A DNA stretch of 64,000 nt from Deuterostichococcus epilithicus (Eukaryota > Chlorophyta > Trebouxiophyceae > Prasiolales > Stichococcaceae). The first letter of the stretch is position 1. The number at the start of each line of letters is the position of its first letter. Below, piece after piece: positions 43,158 to 54,500 of the stretch. The DNA lies in the NCBI GenBank assembly GCA_033439295.1, contig JAVTLE010000013.1:1550001-1614000 (forward strand), written 5' to 3'. Made by a program: the position numbers and the translations under genes. The notes under the pieces were generated by a model. It was not told the origin of the DNA. It ran no database searches and saw only the letters and a list, made by a program, of their open reading frames with translations.

Positions 43158-46100
43158 TCATCCGGACTGCTTGCTGTCGTCCTCCCTCTCGAGGAACATG
43201 TCTATCGTCATCGCCTGCCCGCCGCGGCTGCTGGGGCCCTTGCGCCGCTTGATGGGAGGCGGCGCATACGCCTGCCGCTTCTTTGGCAGTGCCGAGAAGG
43301 GTCGCGCCTGCGCATCCCGGCCTTCACGTTAGCATGCATTAGGCACGGCATTAAGACCACGCCATCTGCAGGAAAATCGACACAAGGCCATCAATGACGC
43401 GAAGCGCCAGCTCGGCTGCCACGCACGCAACCGATGCAGCGGAGCTGGCTAGTCAACGGGAGAAGGATGCGAAGGGGAGAAGATTGCGAAACCTGATTGG
43501 CAGTGCCCAGAACCTTCACACGGCCGCCGCGGCCATCTGGCCCCTGCCACAACAGAGCTCGGGTCGACCAGCTGTGGGGTTTCCATTTTGAGAGACGTGA
43601 GAGACGTCACAGTGTGCATCAACAGCACCGCCCACACAGGCTGCATCGACCCACTGCAACAGCAACGCTGTGCACGGCGGCGGTCAGCCCTGTTGTCGGG
43701 TCTGGCAGGGTTAACCAGGTAGTCACCTGCGCGGTCCTATCACACCAAAGAGCAGCAGCCCCCCCGGCCCCCGGGGTCAAGCCGCCTAATCCCCACCTCG
43801 CGGATGAACTGGCCGCTGGTCGAGGTGCAGGCGCCGCCGCGCATGAAGCTGGGCTCTGCCAGGTGCGGGGCAGCGCCTCTCATGAACGACGATGGCCCAA
43901 AGGCGCCCTGCAGAGAGTGGTGCAAAGTGGCACACATGCTCTTCGTTTTGTAAAGCATGCTGTCGACTGAGCCGCTGTCCAAGGCGGCGCTAGGGTCGGT
44001 AGACTGCAGCAGCACCTGCAAGCAATGATTCGTCAAAGCTTGGTGTGATGCAAGTGAGAAACATGTCTAGCGCCGCATCATCCACTCGCACGCTCCAACT
44101 AGGATCCGGCAGGCGCCTTCGTTGCTGTCCGAAGGTTCTCACGATGAAGGGGGTTGCGCCAAGCGGGCGGGCTGGCTGGCTGCCGCCGCCCACCGGCCGC
44201 AGCGGCGGCCGCGATGCTCCTGGGTCGTCTTCCTCCCCCTCCAGGTCGAGGAAATCGTCTTCGTCTGCTGCTGACTGCTGCGCACCTGCGGCACCAGGGC
44301 CGCCGTCAGTGGTCGAGTACAGGCCGCGTGCAGCTGTCATGTCACCGTACGAGACCTGATACCAACGGCAGTGTTGAGCCATGCCCAGCTCAGTCTGCCG
44401 GTGAGAGCGGGTTCTGGGTGGATGGCACGCACACCATGTCGACAATCGCCCAAGAACATGGCGGTCATGCTGCATTAACCGCAAAGCTCTCAACAGAGCT
44501 GCCCTCATTTCACCCAAATCTGACTGCCGCGATCTTCTGCAAGCCGGGTGTGGTGTTTTCAGGGAGGCTTAGAGGTGTGGCGCCTACACAGACAGGATCT
44601 CGGTCCGTGGGAAGCTGCGCACCAGATGTCCCAGCGGCGCCGCTGGCGTGCCTGCCGGAGCTTGGCCGCGGCTGTGCCGCCTGATCCGACGCCTCAGCCG
44701 CACCTGCGCATTTGTCGAGACTTCCGATGGAAAGCGTACGCCAGCACATACACGCTGCAATGCCTCATCCATGCAGCGCAGCACAGAAGCTCACGAATCG
44801 TCACAGGCCTTCGGCATCAAACTTACACACGCGCAAACGGCGCGGGCACTCACCAGCGTCCTGGGAAGGCTGGGCGGCCGCAGGCTGCTGGCAAGCGGCG
44901 GCGTTTACCGCCCGCTGCTCTGCGTCTGCCGTCCGCTGTTCCGCTGCCGCCCTCGCCTCTGCTGCGTCCTTCAGCTGCCTCTGCGGCACCAGACAGACGC
45001 AGAGCTGCAGCTGGTGCTTCATGCCGCGCTCGGGCGATCTTCTGACCTTGCATTTGAGCAGTCCGCTGGTGTCCAGCCCAGATCTGGCCGGTCGTGTGCT
45101 GGCTGGCGCCACGCCCATACTGCCACGACATAATTACGCGCCCAGCACAACACTGACAACAGGGTGACACTGGGCTGACACAGCGTCTCCGGAGTAGCAC
45201 CTGGAGCTGGGCGATCGCGGCGTCCCTCTCTACCAGCCGCTGCTCGTCCTTGGCATGCTGCGCCTCCCAGCGCGCCGCCTCCCGCTGCATGTCCGTCATC
45301 AGCTTGTCGTTGAGGTCCTGCCGCCGCTGCAGCGCCTCCACGAAGAGCTGCACCTGGGCTCCCTGCAGCGCCCCGTGAATGGCCTGCCTCACTCCACCGG
45401 ATGGCCAGAGCAACTCGCGCCATACAGGGCACCTGCAGAAGGCATCTGCGGATCCTGCGGATGCCTTCTGCTCAGTGAAAGGAGGACACATCAGGGTCAT
45501 GCCATCTGGGCCATCTGGGGCGCAGCAGTGGCCGTCGACCGCTCCCTGTTCCGAAACTGATGCAGTGGGTTGCGGGGACGTGGTTGCACCCATCTGGTGA
45601 CATCCTGATACCCAGAACCCTACCTGGGCATGGCGCGACGCGATGCGCAGGAGATCTTCCCGTGGGACGTGTGCACCATCAAGCAGACGGTGCCTGTCCA
45701 GCTGTGCCTGCAGGCTCTCGATGCGCGTCTGCGCTGTCTGCCGCTCCGACCGCTGCGCATGCACCAGGTGCTGACATTTGGTTTCAAACCTATGGTTTAC
45801 TGTTTCGCCATCCACCCATGGTGCAGGCTCTCGAGGCGTGTCTGCGCAGTGTGCCGCTCTGACCTCTGCGGGCAGTTTCGCACGCGAATCACAGGCGCAG
45901 GCGGATGCTTCATCGCTTATACCATTCGTGACCCTGCACTGCGGAGGGACTCCACTGCAGTTTCGACGGCGTCAGGCTGGTCATACACGAGAGGAAACGG
46001 TGTGCGCCTCATGCCGCAAAGATGACCGCGCACTGTCTCACGGGCCGCCCTGGCGCATGCGCAGGGGGTGGCCCGCCCTTGCGGCGGCAGCGAAGTAGAA

Positions 46101-47168
46101 GCACTCACCTCGTCCTTGAGCTGCTGCTGCAGGCTGTGCTTCTGCTGTTGCTTCTCCCTCCGCAGCGCGGTCACCTGCTCCTCGCCGCGCCGGGCCGCCA
46201 GCTCCACTCTGCAGGTGCATGCACACCCCCAGTCAGCACTGTGCATGCACCGCCCCTCAGCGAGCAGGGTGGTGGACCTGGACCTGAACCTGCTGGCGAG
46301 CTGTGGAGTTGCAAGCAACTGCGCATGCAGGCGGCATCATACCTGTGAGATGGCCACGGATGTTCAAATGCATATTTTCAGCTGTTGTCAGCCTATCAAT
46401 GCGCATGCGGGAAGCAATATGGGCAGCTCTCAATGTTGTCAACTTTCTGGCACGGCGCTCACTCTTTCAGACTGCAGTTCAGACGCTGCAGCTCTGCCAA
46501 CCTCGTCGCCTCCAGCTGCTCGAGGGTCTCCTCCAGCTGCCAGCACTGCCGCCGCACCGCCGCAAGCTGCACGCCAAGACGTACGCGGCGTGAGGATGCA
46601 CTCTGTCGCAGATGCTTGGCCACCCTGCCACCTTTCTCGTGCAGCAAGCGGGTCATTGTGCTGAGGCCGTTGCCTCCAGGAGGCTTTGTGCCGTATTTGA
46701 ATCATGAACTTGTTTTGCAATTGCAGAGCAAGATTGACTGCATGCGACGCACCTCCTGCCTGTGCTGGTCTGCCTCTGGGGTGAGCGGCTGCTGGGAGCC
46801 GTCGCCGCCAGGCTGACACGCGGACACATCGAGATGGATCTGGACCGGCAGGTTCTTCCGCAGCACCGCTCTGTCCCTGTCCGTCTCGTTATCATGTATC
46901 TTCGCCTGCAGCGGGACGCTGAAATGCATGAGCATTGAACGGTGTGCTGCGAACTTGCACCAAGGCTCTGCACGTGCGAGCTCATAAAGATTGTTGGGCA
47001 GCCATGTCGCATATGCATGCGCACCCGGCAGTTTGGGCATCTCTGGCTGTGGCAGCGGGCCTGGTCCAGGCACTCCGAATGGAAAGTGTGGCCGCAGTGC
47101 GTGAGGGTGATCCAGGGCTTCGCATTGTCCGCGGTTGTGCCGAGACAGATGGAGCAGGTGCTGGACAT
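43158..47168 (-). CDS. TRAIP: TRAIP-like RING E3 ubiquitin ligase
   Basis: Candidate homolog of TRAIP/NOPO, the replisome-associated E3 that ubiquitinates the CMG helicase at stalled or converged forks. The start ATG at 47168 opens the RING: CSICLGTTADNAKPWITLTH, then CGHTFHSECLDQARCHSQ and RCPNCR, with all eight zinc ligands. Long coiled-coil exons follow: VQLAAVRRQCWQLEETLEQL, VELAARRGEEQVTALRREKQ, SERQTAQTRIESLQAQLDRH, LFVEALQRRQDLNDKLMTDM and QRQLKDAAEARAAAEQR. A region with DEDDFLDLEGEEDD precedes the C-terminal family signature GPDGRGGRVKVLG (near 43500-43560). The last exon ends KKRQAYAPPPIKRRKGP, then AMTIDMFLEREDDSKQSG, where IDMFL resembles TRAIP's PCNA-binding LDTFL. Stop TGA is at 43160-43158. 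Not every exon boundary was fixed. Confidence 0.7.
45435..45471. repeat. Imperfect hairpin in a TRAIP intron
   Basis: Arms GCAGAAGGCATC and GATGCCTTCTGC (12 bp, perfect) flank a 13-base centre containing GGATCC. No role is evident. Confidence 0.85.
45709..45864 (-). repeat. Duplicated coiled-coil segment in the TRAIP-like gene
   Basis: 45709-45751 (encoding RSERQTAQTRIESL on the - strand) and 45822-45864 (RSERHTAQTRLESL) match at 38 of 43 bases, 113 bp apart. I place the first in an exon; the second is probably intron or a degraded exon. Confidence 0.85.
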
Positions 47169-47785
47169 CGGCTGTCGAGCCTCGAATCTACAGCCTTGCA
47201 AGTGGTCACACGTCGAGCGCTTTGAACATGCAAGTCCCACCGAAGCTGCCTCGGCAATTAGTGTCGCAAGGAGCTCAGCTCAGTGCAAAACAGGCTTGTG
47301 GGACCACGCTCCACGGTGCGCGGCCCTCTTGTTGTGCATTGGTGATACTCGGAACAAGTTCCTGGCATGATTAGGGCTGCAGAGTCGCGTATCAAGCCCT
47401 GAGCTACGTCACTACTCAGGAATATTTGCTCAGTCAGATGTGCAAATACTTAGGTTGCAGTGGCAGCACGCTGCAGGCCTGAAGTGAAAGCGCAGTGCTG
47501 AGCTGTGGCTTCGTAATCTCAAACTCCTGCAGGGACTCTCAGTTCCGCGAGAAGGCTTTGCAGGGCCGCGCGGTCCGGCTCTCGGCGTTCGTGCGACGCG
47601 AGAATTTGCGTTAATCTAAACATACTGCAGTTTATGTATCCCGGGTGTGTGAAGCAGCATTTGACATGCGGCAGCAGGACTCAGCACAGCGCGACTGACC
47701 TCCGGAACGCCACGATGTGCTGAAGCAAAGTGTCTTCCATTGAGGCAGCAGAAGAGAAGTAACACCCGAAAAAATATCGTTCAGG
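47169..47785. other. Divergent promoter region
   Basis: Separates the starts of the TRAIP-like gene (-) and the coiled-coil gene (+). No other feature seen. Confidence 0.5.
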
Positions 47786-50327
47786 ATGTCGGGCTGGCAG
47801 TCGAGGACCGAGAAGGATGCAAAGCGCAGGCAGCAGGCTTTCCAGGCGGCCGACCTCGTGCAACGAGTCCAGGTGTTGTCTCATCTTCACGGTATGCCGT
47901 AATTGCGTATCCCTGAATGCCCCTTGTATCGCAATGGTGCGTCGCGTCTCGCAGACGGATCAGCGACTGAGGCACGAGGCCACTTGGGAGGTCAGCAGCC
48001 GACACAAAGCGCAAGCAGCAACCGCGCAGCGCGGACAGACGCAGCGCGACTTTACCGCCGAGGAGGCACTGCAGCAGCAGCGCCGGTGTCTGGCAGCCAG
48101 GCTAGATCAGGAGAACGAGCAGCTGCGGCTGCAGTTCTCGCAGCCGCTGCAGGCGGTTGCCGCTGCCCGCCGGCAAGGACTGCACGACCAGGCGCGAGAC
48201 CGCGCGAGCGCCCGCGATGCGCGGCGCACACAGGCTAGCGCGGTCTAGTTAGGTTTAGAACCGGCCGGTCACACGTTTGTCGGCCGGTCACACAGGTCTG
48301 CACGGTGGCACACTTGCAAGCATTACGAATAGCAATAGACAGTTCAGCGCACTCAGCAGAATCGATGCAGTGCGAATTGCAGTTTGCTGAGGCGAGATTC
48401 GTGAGCGGTATGCGCGCGACTCAGAGGTGCTGCAGGGCTTGGAGAAGGCACAGCTGCGGGGCGCTGTTGCGGCAGCACAGGAACAGCAGGTAGGTGCACT
48501 TTGCCGTGAGAGCGCACTAACGGCATAGTAGTCGATCCTGATGATGGGCTTCAGCATGCAGCGCATGTATCTTGTGATGGCGGCGTCATTCACATGGCTT
48601 GCTACTGCTGCAGAGGGCAGAGGCCAGGGAACGACAATACAGGAGGCAGCACTTACGCGGCAGTGGGGTGAGGTGGAGTTGACATTAGCACGGCGGCAGG
48701 AGTCGCGGTACGTTTCAGACTTGAGGACATAGAGTTTTTTATGGGATCAATACCGCTCCTACGATCACGACCGCACCTTACCTACCTACTTGGATTGATG
48801 CCCGCAGGCTGCATGAGGCAAGGGCCCAGCAGGACGCACAGACGGCAGCTCATGCTGAAGAGCTATCTAGAGCAGGAGATAGAGCAACAGGAGTTCGCTA
48901 GGCAGCAACGGCTTTGTGCAAAGCTGCAGGTGTGCCGGCTGACCTGTTCTGGCGCTGCTGAGGCCAATATGAGAGCAGATCATGCATCAAGCAAGCACAT
49001 CATGCATCAAGCAAACTTGCATTAATACGGCTTCTCAGGAGGCAGCAGAGCTTCGGCAGCAGCTGCTACAGGAAGAGAGGTGAGTATGCCGGCGCAGGTG
49101 AAGTCTGCGTCACACAACATGCAGACAGTGATGCTTCTTAGTCAACAGCACGTTGCAATGCTTCCTGCGTTATATTGCAGACAGCGGTTGGCAAACGTCA
49201 CAGGTGAGGCAGTGCGAGAGCTTGAGACGGACGACCTCGAAATGAGACACGTGCTGCAGCGGGATGCCGTGCAGTCTGCTCCTGAGCAGACAAAGCGGCA
49301 ACAGGCTCGCCAACAGGAGTTGCAATGCAGGTGTGTTAATTGCACCGCATTTCACATGTACCTGGTATGTAGTACCCAGGTGCATGATGCGGTCGATCGC
49401 CTGCCTGCTGCCATACGCATATTGTGGACGTGCAGAACGACTTGTCACTCAGATCGCAATTACAACAATATACAGGCGGCAGCTCGAGGAGCAACTAGAG
49501 AGGCAGCGCCAGGAAGCCGAGCGTGATCATCAGCGCCTCCAGCAAGCGGAGGTGCAGCAGACGGCAAAGCGGGATGCGGATGAATGGCAACAGAGTTTGC
49601 CCGCTGCAGGCTGGCCAAGGATGTCCAGGCTTTTCAGCGGATGCAGATTGATGAGCGTGTCTGGGCCGGGTGATCTGACATGCAGAGAGGTTGGCATGTC
49701 GATTTTGCGAGACCAATGCACGAAAGAGAGCATGACAGCTTCCTGCCATGTCACTCCTGCCACATGCAAGTTACAAATCGCCAACTACAGTCAGCTGTGT
49801 TCTTGACAGGACGCAACAAGCGCAGCGTGACCAGCAAGCGTTTGAGGATGCTGAGCGGCGCGATTCAGCAGCGAATCGGTCTGCAGCTGAGCGCAAAGCG
49901 CAGTCTCGCGAGCAAGAGCGGCAGCATTGGGCTACCGTCCAGGTATGGAGATTTCTTGACACCTGAAGCCGCCAAGATCCCGGAGTAAACGCTGCCACAC
50001 TTGCATGTCTGAAGCCATCTTGTTGACTGCTGTCACATTGTTGGCGCCAATCCATGCGACCCTGCACAACAGCAAAGGCTTAACCTCTCTCAAACCGTTG
50101 CTTGAGATGATAGTGCACACGGCTGACAAAGCGCCTTTGGAACCACACAGTCCCAGATCGACTGGAAGCAAGCCAAGCTGGACGAGGAGCGCCGGCAGGA
50201 GCAGGGAGAATCTGCTACGGCCAGGCAGCGCGCAGTTGAACACGAGACAAATATGACGGCGCACCTGCTGCAAGCGCCGCCCATGGCCAATCGCAACTTC
50301 GGCTACAAGAAGCGCCAGCTCCTCTGA
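47786..50327 (+). CDS. Coiled-coil protein, possibly axonemal (TPH-like)
   Basis: Start ATG 47786 (MSGWQSRTEKDAKRRQQAFQ), stop TGA 50325-50327. About ten exons encode an almost continuous charged helix rich in Gln, Arg, Glu and Ala: TDQRLRHEATWEVSSRHKAQ, TAEEALQQQRRCLAARLDQE, RERYARDSEVLQGLEKAQL, YLEQEIEQQEFARQQRLCAK, RQLEEQLERQRQEAERDHQR, AFEDAERRDSAANRSAAERK and IDWKQAKLDEERRQEQGES. It ends APPMANRNFGYKKRQLL. Composition and length recall trichohyalin/plectin-homology proteins of the ciliary axoneme (CFAP53, CFAP45, MNS1), but a coiled coil alone does not prove this. No motor, kinase or other catalytic motif was seen. Several internal exon joins are approximate. Confidence 0.5.
48261..48293. 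repeat. Short direct repeat
   Basis: CGGCCGGTCACAC occurs twice (48262-48274 and 48281-48293) just past the second coding exon of the coiled-coil gene. No function is evident. Confidence 0.9.
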
Positions 50328-50412
50328 CCACGAGGTTCACAAAAGCCGGAGCAGCAACGGTCGTTCCAGAGCCATTCCCCTATCGCCGATATCTTTTGAG
50401 GCAGCTGCTGCC

Positions 50413-51267
50413 CTACAGCTCCCCATGGTCGTGCAGGTCGTGCGGTCTACACAGGTCCGTGAGCTCATTGCAAAACACCCGACGGAGGTCGTCTATGCCC
50501 TCTGCGAAGATGTGGTTCTCCAGCGCACTTCGATATTGTTTCACGAGCCTGTCCTTGACACGACAACATGATGTCAGACATCTTGCAAAATCCTGGCTGG
50601 CTGCATCAGCATGCATTTGGCGTCTGGCAGCCAGGCGCTGACCTTGCGCATGGCGCTGTGAACCATGATGCCTTGCCGGCCGAAGCCGACGCAATCTGTC
50701 CGGGGCCAGACAGTAGTCAGCCTCGCCGTATTCAGATTGGCTTCGACTGCAAGTCCATCCTGCCTGGCAGCAATGATGGCGCACCTCTTGACAGACACTG
50801 TCCAGTGCCCTGAAAATTTCTGGCTCGCTGCGCGGATGCATCATTCTCCTGCGTCGCCTGCATATACAGCAAGCACATCTTCGCAAGTCTCACCGTCCCA
50901 TGGCTGCTGTCATGCCATGCGCGGCCACGACACAGCGCGCGTTGACGCCGAGCACGCACACCTGACGTCACCCGCAAGCTCGTGTTCAGAACGCTGGGCA
51001 TCGTCTTTCAAAGCCTTTTGCAGAAAGTCTGTGATGATGTGACAATCTGCACCAATCACTGAGATTTGTCAGATGGAAAACGCATGCGCGCACAGTCGAA
51101 CAAGCATGCAATGAGTGAGTCATGCACATAGGGCACGACATCATGCATGACGCTCGGAAGGGCTCACCGTGACACGCCAGCTCCTCTTGCCAGGCCTGCG
51201 CCTGAGGAGGAACCAAAACGCAGAGGCACAGGCAGACGGTGCATGCAAGCAACACCTTCGCCCACAT
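50413..51267 (-). CDS. CNPY: Canopy/MSAP-family ER protein (DUF3456)
   Basis: Candidate ER-lumenal saposin-like cochaperone. ATG 51267-51265 opens a clear signal peptide, MWAKVLLACTVCLCLCVLV then PPQAQA, followed by WQEELACHGE. Further exons: DFLQKALKDDAQRSEHELAG (near 51030-50965), SEPEIFRALDSVCQE (near 50855-50808), and the last exon DRLVKQYRSALENHIFAEGI then DDLRRVFCNELTDLCRPHD, ending LHDHGEL before TAG at 50415-50413. EIxRAL-x-x-VC, Y-x-x-ALE-x-x-IF-x-x-G, and C-x-x-LTDLC are canopy-like, with paired cysteines. The HGEL end resembles an ER-retention signal. The middle exon(s) between 50808 and 50545 could not be framed with confidence. The gene is divergent from OEP80 with 283 bp between start codons. 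Confidence 0.55.
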
Positions 51268-51550
51268 GCCGGCGGCTTCGAATGGCCAAATAGTCTGAAC
51301 GCAGGTGAGTAAGCGGACTGCACGGGCTCTGCGTTGGGAACCTGCACGATGTTCGTCAGAAGGCAAACTGGCAAGCACAACGACAGATCACGCAGGTTTT
51401 TGCATGGGTGTGGACACCTCAGCGCGCTGATCGCAGCACTTGGCAGCTTCGAGTCCACATTTCTGTGAAAGGTCGCGCAGCGCGCCTCGCACCTGCCTGG
51501 CGCTGAAGGTGGCCGGCAGCCGATTCCCAAAGGGTGTCGGAGTTCGAGGC

Positions 51551-54500
51551 ATGTTTAGGCACGGATGGCCCCAACCGAGGGATCAGAAGACAGTCGAATG
51601 CGCCGGCGAGCAGCCGGTAGGCAAGCCGCTGGACCAGGCGTGGCAGCTCGTGTGGCAGCAGCTCGGCGGCGCCGTGCGGGGTGCGGCGCGCGCGCAAGTG
51701 CAGGCGCTGGACAATGCCCGGGATGCGGTGCAGCGGCTGCAGCACGGCTTGGCGGCCGCCGACGAGTCCGAGGCGGCCTTCCGACACCGACAGCCCTCGC
51801 CGGCGTTGGCGTCGCTGAGCGCAATGATGCTGCAGCAGCGGCAGCAGCCGCGAAAGGCTGGAACCGTGAGGTATCGCGGCCGCGGCGTGCAGCAGGTGCT
51901 TGGCAACATCGCGGAGGCGGCCGGCAGCGCGGAGGCCGCGGAAGCTGAGCGGCAACCGGAGGAGGAGGACCCAATGGCGGCAGAGGAGCGCATCCTCATC
52001 AGTGAGGTGCGGGGCGCAACTACAATTTCGCGGGAAATTTCCGGCGACTGATGTCCGGGAACCTTCCTCAGCAGCGGCTTGCAATCCAGAAGCCATCTTC
52101 TCGCTGTGCAAAGTGATCGTCGAGCCAACACAGCTCGCGGCGTCATGCAAGTCTACCCCGCGCCAGGCGGGGCCTGCTGCCCTCCCGCAGTTTTCGCCCA
52201 AACACGTCATGCCGGTGACGTCGCACCGCGGGCTGGCCGGCTCCAAGCGTCGGTCCCTGCAACACTGCGCTGATGCCAAGGCGTGCCGCACTGAACGCCC
52301 AGCATGTTCAAACCGCAGCTGGAGATCCGGGGCGTGGACGGCGAGCTGCGAAAGGCGGCGGAGCAGGCGCTGAGCATGAAGCCAAATTTTGCGTACACGC
52401 TGAAGGAGGTCAAGGCCGACATGCACCACGTCTTCGACCTGGGCTACTTCTCGAAAGCCTCACCAACGCCGGAGGACACCCGCGACGGCGTGAAGCTCAT
52501 CATCGAGGTGGGTTTTGAAAAACATTTTGCTCGAACATCCTGCTGGACTGTTGCAGCAGCTTTGGAGGAGCCCGGCGTGAGGCTGCAGCCTGCCACCGAT
52601 GTTCCATTTCAGTTTGCTGCGCGCTTTAATGCGAAGCCTGACGGCATCTGCACTGCGCGAGATGGACGCCTGCAGGCGTCGCTGGTGCTCGTCCCTCTCT
52701 GCCAGCTGCCTGCAGCCTTAGGGGCACCTGACTGGCATGCTCCATGCGCCGATGGCAAAAGGCACCTGTAATCGCTCCGTGCAACTCCGAGCAGCGATTC
52801 CTGATGTCGTCCCCGAAAGTTTCAATAGATGTTCGAATGCTTCTCATCTCCATTGCCCAGCTGGAAGCGAACCCGGAGCTGCGGGGCGTGGTGTCGTCGG
52901 GCGCCAACGTGCTGCCGCAGGCGGTGGTGGAGGAGGCGTTCTCGGAGCAGTACGGCCGCACCCTCAACTTCCGCGATTTCCAGAAGGCACTGGGCAAGCT
53001 CAACTCCTGGTGCGCGCGTGTCACCCGGGCCGTCTGAAGCTCGGAGGCACAGCTCACTGCGTGGGGTGGCATGCTGGTGTGCTGTTCCAGAGGCGTGCCA
53101 TGCTGGGCTGGCATGCTCTGAACCGACTGCAACGGGCGTGGACACAGCAGATGTTCGATTGCTGATCCTGACTGTTCCGCAGGTATGAGGACCGCGGCGT
53201 CTTTGGGCAGGTGAGCAACTCGTGGCCCCTGCGGTTGGAATCAGCCGCCTCCCGGACTGTGACCCCGTGTGTTCGCATGCATGCTCCGCCGCTCAGCGAT
53301 GGGTCCCAGCGCCTTCCGTGCCATGCGGCGCCTGACAGCGGCGCCGCCGCCCTCGCGCAACAGCACCGCCTGACGCACGGCCGCCAATGCGCGCCTGCTG
53401 ACGAAAATCGCCTGCCACCCTGTGCTCCGCCGACAGCCTGAGATCTGAGCCTGTAATATGTTGCAATTGCGAGTGAAAGACATTCGAGTGGCGATTCACT
53501 CCGAACGCAGGTGACCAACGTGGACATGGAGGGCGGCATCGTGTCGGTGAAGCTGAAGGAGATGACGGTGGGGCGCGTGGGCCTGCGCTTCGTGGACCGC
53601 GCCACCGGGGAGGGCCGCGAGGAGGGCGCCACCCGCCCTGACATCATCCTGCGCCAGATGACCACACGGCCCGGGCAGGCGCGCTGCACCACCGCATGCT
53701 GCTGGCCCGTCGGCCTGCGCCGAAACTTGATGCAAGCGACACCTCGGGCTGATTCCCGACACGCCACACCCTGAACCTTGCTTGCTGCATGCGGGGCGAT
53801 GCACTCAGCGCAGCGCTCTGGCCGAGCCAGCGGCTGATGACCTGTGCTGCATGCACTGCCCTACACCTGCCGGTCCCTGCTGCCTGCTGAGTCATGCTCG
53901 GACCAAACAGGTCATGTGAGTCCTCGACTGCCTGGTTCAATCCCTTAACCCGAGACACACTGTGCATCTGGGCACTTCAAAATTTGAAACCATTCAGCCG
54001 GTGACCCCCAGATCACCAATCACTCGCCGGCGCCGCGCAGGTGTACAACATGAAGCAGGCGCAGGCGGACATCGAGAGCGTGTATAGCATGGGCCTCTTT
54101 GACGACGTCAACATCCTGCCATCGCCGGCGGAAGACTCCACGCCAGATGCACCAAAGGTGCAAGTCCATGCCGGCAGCCAGCCCAGGATGCTCACCGTGC
54201 ACTTCAACCTGGCTCCAACCAGCAGGTTCCGAAACCGTGCTGTACGACTGGCTCGTGCCGCCAGCAAGCGCCTCGCCCGCCAGAACATAGGATGCCTTCG
54301 AGTGCTGGTGTCGACATCGCGGCTCCGTGTGGCTGCGCGCCATCTCTTCCCCTGCACATGGACCGCACGCTGGACGTCGTGCGCCTTTGGGTGGCACAGC
54401 GCGGCTTCTACATGCCACTCTGTTTGATGGCCTCGCAGATGGACCTGACACTGAACATCGTCGAGCGAAAGACGGGGGGCCTGTCGGCGGGCGGCGGCAT

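Noticed and set aside
51440-51550. Upstream in-frame extension of OEP80 that looks like a transit peptide
   Set aside because: It begins with TTG, not ATG. I kept the first ATG at 51551 and noted that an upstream exon is possible.
51555-52429. Long open frames on the - strand opposite OEP80
   Set aside because: They are antisense to a well-supported gene, are Arg/Ala/Pro-rich shadows of GC-rich coding sequence and match no family.
53930-53960. GGTTCAATCCC, like a tRNA T-loop
   Set aside because: The flanking bases do not form the T-stem and no acceptor or anticodon arm can be drawn; it is within an OEP80 intron.
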